This document shows positions 61,493 to 64,000 of a DNA stretch of 64,000 bases, one piece after another. Positions within the stretch are counted from its first letter, which is position 1, and each line of letters starts with the position of its first letter. The stretch covers positions 1 through 64,000 of the forward strand of contig NZ_JANUHB010000006.1 of assembly GCF_024756255.1 (NCBI RefSeq), in the 5' to 3' direction. Origin of the DNA: Massilia agilis (GTDB lineage Bacteria > Pseudomonadota > Gammaproteobacteria > Burkholderiales > Burkholderiaceae_D). Under the pieces are notes generated by a model that did not search any database, had not been told where the DNA came from, and saw nothing but the letters and a program-made list of their open reading frames with translations. The position numbers and the translations under genes are program-made.

Positions 61493-63286
61493 ATGACGAC
61501 ACGACGCCACACCGCCGCTGCCCTGATCCTTGCCGCCTGCTTCGCGCTGCCTGCCGCAGCCGACGCACCGTCAGGCGACCACAAGGAAAAAGTCCTGCAC
61601 ATGTTCCTGTCCACCAGCGAAACCGGGCTGGACCCGGCCGTGGCATCGGACCTGGCCTCGCTGTCGCTGCTGGAAAACCTGTTCGACCCGCTGCTGCGCT
61701 ACGACTACCTGGCGCGCCCGGTCAAGCTGGCGGCCAACACCGTCACCGAGCTGCCGCGCATCGAGGATGGTGGCAAGACCTACACCTTCCACCTGCGCCC
61801 CGGCATCTATTTCAGCGACGATCCGGCCTTCAAGGGCAAGAAGCGCGAAGTGACGGCCGCGGACTACGTGTACAGCCTCAAGCGCCTGTACGACCCGGCC
61901 CTGAAATCGCCATGGGCCTACATGTTCGAGGGCAAGCTGCTCGGCGACGCCGCGCTCAAGGACAAGTTCAGCTACGACACCCAGATCCCGGGCCTGCAGG
62001 CAGTGGACAAGTACACGCTGCGCATCCGCCTGGCCGAGCCGGACAACAATTTCCTGTATTACCTCGCCATCCCCGCCTCCGGCGTGGTTGCGCGCGAAGT
62101 GGTCGAAGCCTACCCCGGCCAGGCCGGCAACCACCCGGTCGGCACCGGCCCGTTCATGATCGGCGACTGGAAGCGCAGCGACCGCATCGTGCTGCTGGCC
62201 AATCCGTACTCGAGCGCCGTGTTCCATGCCACCCCGAGCGCGGACCCCGTGGACAAGCAAATCGACGCTGCGCTCGAAGGCAAGCGCCTGCCGCGCGTGG
62301 ACCGCGTCGAAGTGAAGATCGCCGAAGAATTCCAGGGCCGCATGCTCGGCTTCCTGAACGGCGAATACGACTACATCGAACAGGTGCCCGAATCGATGAC
62401 CGACATGGTCATCAAGGACGGCAAGCTCAAGCCCGAGCTGGCCAAGCGCGGCATGCAGCTGTACCGCTTCCCGGTGCTCCAGACCTACTACATGTGGATG
62501 AACATGGAGAACCCGCTGATCGGCGGCTACGGCAAGGACAAGGTGGCGCTGCGCCGCGCAATCTCGATGGCGTACAACAACGCCGAGGACATCGCCCTGC
62601 TCAAGAAAGGCATGGCCACCAAGGCCGACTCGCCGCTGCCCCAGGACGCGATCGGCTATGACCCCAACTACCGCAGCCCGGTGCCCTACGACCCTGCGCT
62701 GGCCAACGCCCTGCTCGACAAGTTCGGCTACGACCAGCGCGACCCCGACGGCTTTCGCCGCGCCCCCGGCGGCCAGCCGCTGACGCTGACCATGCACAGC
62801 GAAGCGACGGTCGGTGGCCGCCTGCGCGACGAACTGTGGCGCAAATGCCTGAATTCGATCGGGCTGCGCGTCGTCTTCAAGTCCGACAAGAAGACCGAGA
62901 TCATCAAGGCCTCGCGCCTGGGCAAGGTGATGATGTTCGAGAGCAACTGGGTGGCCGACTTCCCCGATGGCGACAATTTCTACCAGTTGTTGTACGGCCC
63001 CAACGCCGGCCGCGCCAACTACGCCCGCTTCAACCTGCCCGCCTATAACGAACGCTATGAGAAGGCGCGCGCCCTCCCGGACGGTCCCGAGCGCAAAAAG
63101 CTGTATTTCGAGATGAACCAGCTGATCCACGCCTACAACCCGTGGGTGCCGCTGACCCACGTGCTCTCCGCCGATATCCGCCAACCGTGGCTTAAAAACT
63201 ACAAGCGCCACCCCGTCGAATTCACCAACTGGCGTTATCTGGATGTCGATGTTGCGGAAAGGGAACGGACTACCCACTCTGAGTGA
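61493..63286 (+). CDS. ABC transporter substrate-binding protein, oligopeptide (SBP_bac_5) family
   Basis: 597 residues. Signal peptide MTTRRHTAAALILAACFALP then AAADA. The SBP_bac_5 domain spans the rest: SETGLDPAVASDLASLSLLE NLFDPLLRYDY, YTFHLRPGIYFSDDPAFKGK, HPVGTGPFMIGDWK and ALRRAISMAYN. It binds peptides or related ligands in the periplasm for an ABC importer. No permease or ATPase genes follow, so it is an orphan binding protein or shares a remote transporter. Given the wall genes nearby, murein peptides are a possible ligand. Confidence 0.9.
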   Translation: MTTRRHTAAALILAACFALPAAADAPSGDHKEKVLHMFLSTSETGLDPAVASDLASLSLLENLFDPLLRYDYLARPVKLAANTVTELPRIEDGGKTYTFHLRPGIYFSDDPAFKGKKREVTAADYVYSLKRLYDPALKSPWAYMFEGKLLGDAALKDKFSYDTQIPGLQAVDKYTLRIRLAEPDNNFLYYLAIPASGVVAREVVEAYPGQAGNHPVGTGPFMIGDWKRSDRIVLLANPYSSAVFHATPSADPVDKQIDAALEGKRLPRVDRVEVKIAEEFQGRMLGFLNGEYDYIEQVPESMTDMVIKDGKLKPELAKRGMQLYRFPVLQTYYMWMNMENPLIGGYGKDKVALRRAISMAYNNAEDIALLKKGMATKADSPLPQDAIGYDPNYRSPVPYDPALANALLDKFGYDQRDPDGFRRAPGGQPLTLTMHSEATVGGRLRDELWRKCLNSIGLRVVFKSDKKTEIIKASRLGKVMMFESNWVADFPDGDNFYQLLYGPNAGRANYARFNLPAYNERYEKARALPDGPERKKLYFEMNQLIHAYNPWVPLTHVLSADIRQPWLKNYKRHPVEFTNWRYLDVDVAERERTTHSE

Positions 63287-63475
63287 GCGTTTCGGCGCGT
63301 TTTATTCTGGGTAATCATTCCGCGAAGTTATACTTCCCGCCAGATATTTCATTTGGTAGAGCTTCCCTGCTGCCTTACCTTTTGAACAAAACATAACGTA
63401 ATGCCTTGACATTACACCCAGATCATCTCGGCCGTCGGCGAGACCACTGCCCAAGCACACCCCAAGGAGAGACGC

Positions 63476-64000
63476 GTGAAGTTAAAGAAACTAGCACATT
63501 TGATCGCCCTGATCGGCGTTGCCGCACCTGCCTTCGCGCAGTCCAGTGCGGACCAGCCTGAAGGCCCGATCCAGCGTGTTGAAATCACCGGTAGTAGCAT
63601 CAAGCGCGTGGCCAAGGAAGGCGCGCTGCCGGTGCAGGTGATCTCGTTCGACCAGTTGCAGAAGCAGGGCATCACCTCGGCCGAACAGCTGATGCGCGTG
63701 ATCTCGGCCAACGGTACCGGCGCCGACAACCCGACTTCGGGCAACAACGTGTTCGGCCCGGATGCAGACCGCGTCAGCGGCGGCGCATCGTTCGCCTCGT
63801 TCCGCGGCCTGGGCCCGAACAGCACCCTGGTGCTGATCAACGGCCGCCGCGCACCGACCCACGGCAAGAGCGGCAAGGCGGTCGACCTGAACTCGATCCC
63901 GATGGCCGCGATCCAGCGCATCGAGATCCTGAAGGATGGCGCCTCGGCGATCTACGGCACCGACGCGATCGGTGGCGTGATGAACATCATCCTCAAGAGC
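63476..64000 (+). CDS. TonB-dependent receptor, 5' part only (window edge)
   Basis: 175 codons visible from a GTG at 63476 with AAGGAGAGAC upstream. Signal peptide VKLKKLAHLIALIGVAAPAF ending at AQ, then the plug domain: VEITGSSIKRVAKEGALPVQ, STLVLINGRRAPTHGKSGKA, VDLNSIPMAAIQRIEILKDG and ASAIYGTDAIGGVMNIILK. The barrel lies beyond the window. The SSIKR and NGRR motifs are typical of receptors for large carbohydrates or peptides in this group, but the ligand is unknown. A peptide-binding protein gene lies just upstream. Confidence 0.92.
   Translation, partial: MKLKKLAHLIALIGVAAPAFAQSSADQPEGPIQRVEITGSSIKRVAKEGALPVQVISFDQLQKQGITSAEQLMRVISANGTGADNPTSGNNVFGPDADRVSGGASFASFRGLGPNSTLVLINGRRAPTHGKSGKAVDLNSIPMAAIQRIEILKDGASAIYGTDAIGGVMNIILKS

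Overview
The window is 64 kb of chromosomal, high-GC DNA that looks betaproteobacterial, most likely Oxalobacteraceae (Massilia/Duganella/Telluria type). That placement is an inference. It rests on GC-rich codon use, ybeD-lipB-lipA, the dolP-diaA-yraN-lpoA/rsmI block, a bioAFDB set, TonB-dependent receptors and a Suv3-type helicase; no rRNA is present to confirm it. I see no prophage, insertion sequence, CRISPR array or plasmid function. About 60 protein genes and one tRNA gene (Pro, UGG anticodon) are supported.

Layout: 0-10.4 kb holds membrane proteins (DUF2269, an SDR-DoxX fusion), a TonB receptor, a DUF808 protein, an orphan BrnA-type antitoxin, an HU-like protein, a LysE exporter and a FecR/DUF6600 protein with a proline-rich tail. 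10.8-12.9 kb is lipoate attachment and synthesis (ybeD, lipB, lipA). 13-20.6 kb holds an M16 protease, trhP, a Suv3-like helicase and small lipoproteins. 20.8-25.4 kb is an envelope/RNA block (tlpA-like, dolP, diaA, yraN, lpoA-like, rsmI, tRNA-Pro). 25.4-26.9 kb is a GT39 glycosyltransferase.

27.1-38.3 kb is one long leftward run of ten tightly packed genes: ychJ-like, liuB, liuC, bioA, bioF, bioD, bioB, liuD, ghrA, liuE. Biotin synthesis is inserted between the beta and alpha subunits of the biotin-dependent methylcrotonyl-CoA carboxylase of leucine breakdown. Cofactor supply and the cofactor-using enzyme would therefore be made together. The first liu gene (liuA) and bioC/bioH are not in the window.

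38.5-51.1 kb looks like a peptidoglycan turnover and muropeptide recycling island: dadA, a secreted serine hydrolase, a GntR regulator, murQ, an AmpG-like permease, a NagX-like acetyltransferase, a DigH-like glycosidase, a GlcNAc-kinase-like ATPase, an AmiD-like amidase, a LysR regulator and a VanX-like D-Ala-D-Ala dipeptidase. Together they could cut wall fragments, import them, phosphorylate or de-etherify the sugars, and oxidise the released D-alanine. PBP4 (dacB), an SpmA-SpmB fusion and an oligopeptide-binding protein at 58.5-63.3 kb extend the wall theme.

51.3-58.5 kb holds a low-complexity lipoprotein, a PP2C-like phosphatase, an ECF42-type sigma factor with VOC, DGPF/YciI and DUF1428 partners, a GNAT enzyme, an exported methyltransferase and a lower-GC orphan stretch. 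The window ends in a second, truncated TonB receptor.

Two families of dispersed intergenic inverted repeats run through the window. Family A (seven copies) has a CGTCGTCCCGGC...GGGACCCATGCTGAG core. Family B (five to six copies) has a CGTAGGGTGGGC...GCCCACGCGT core. Some copies encode the C-terminal ends of neighbouring genes.
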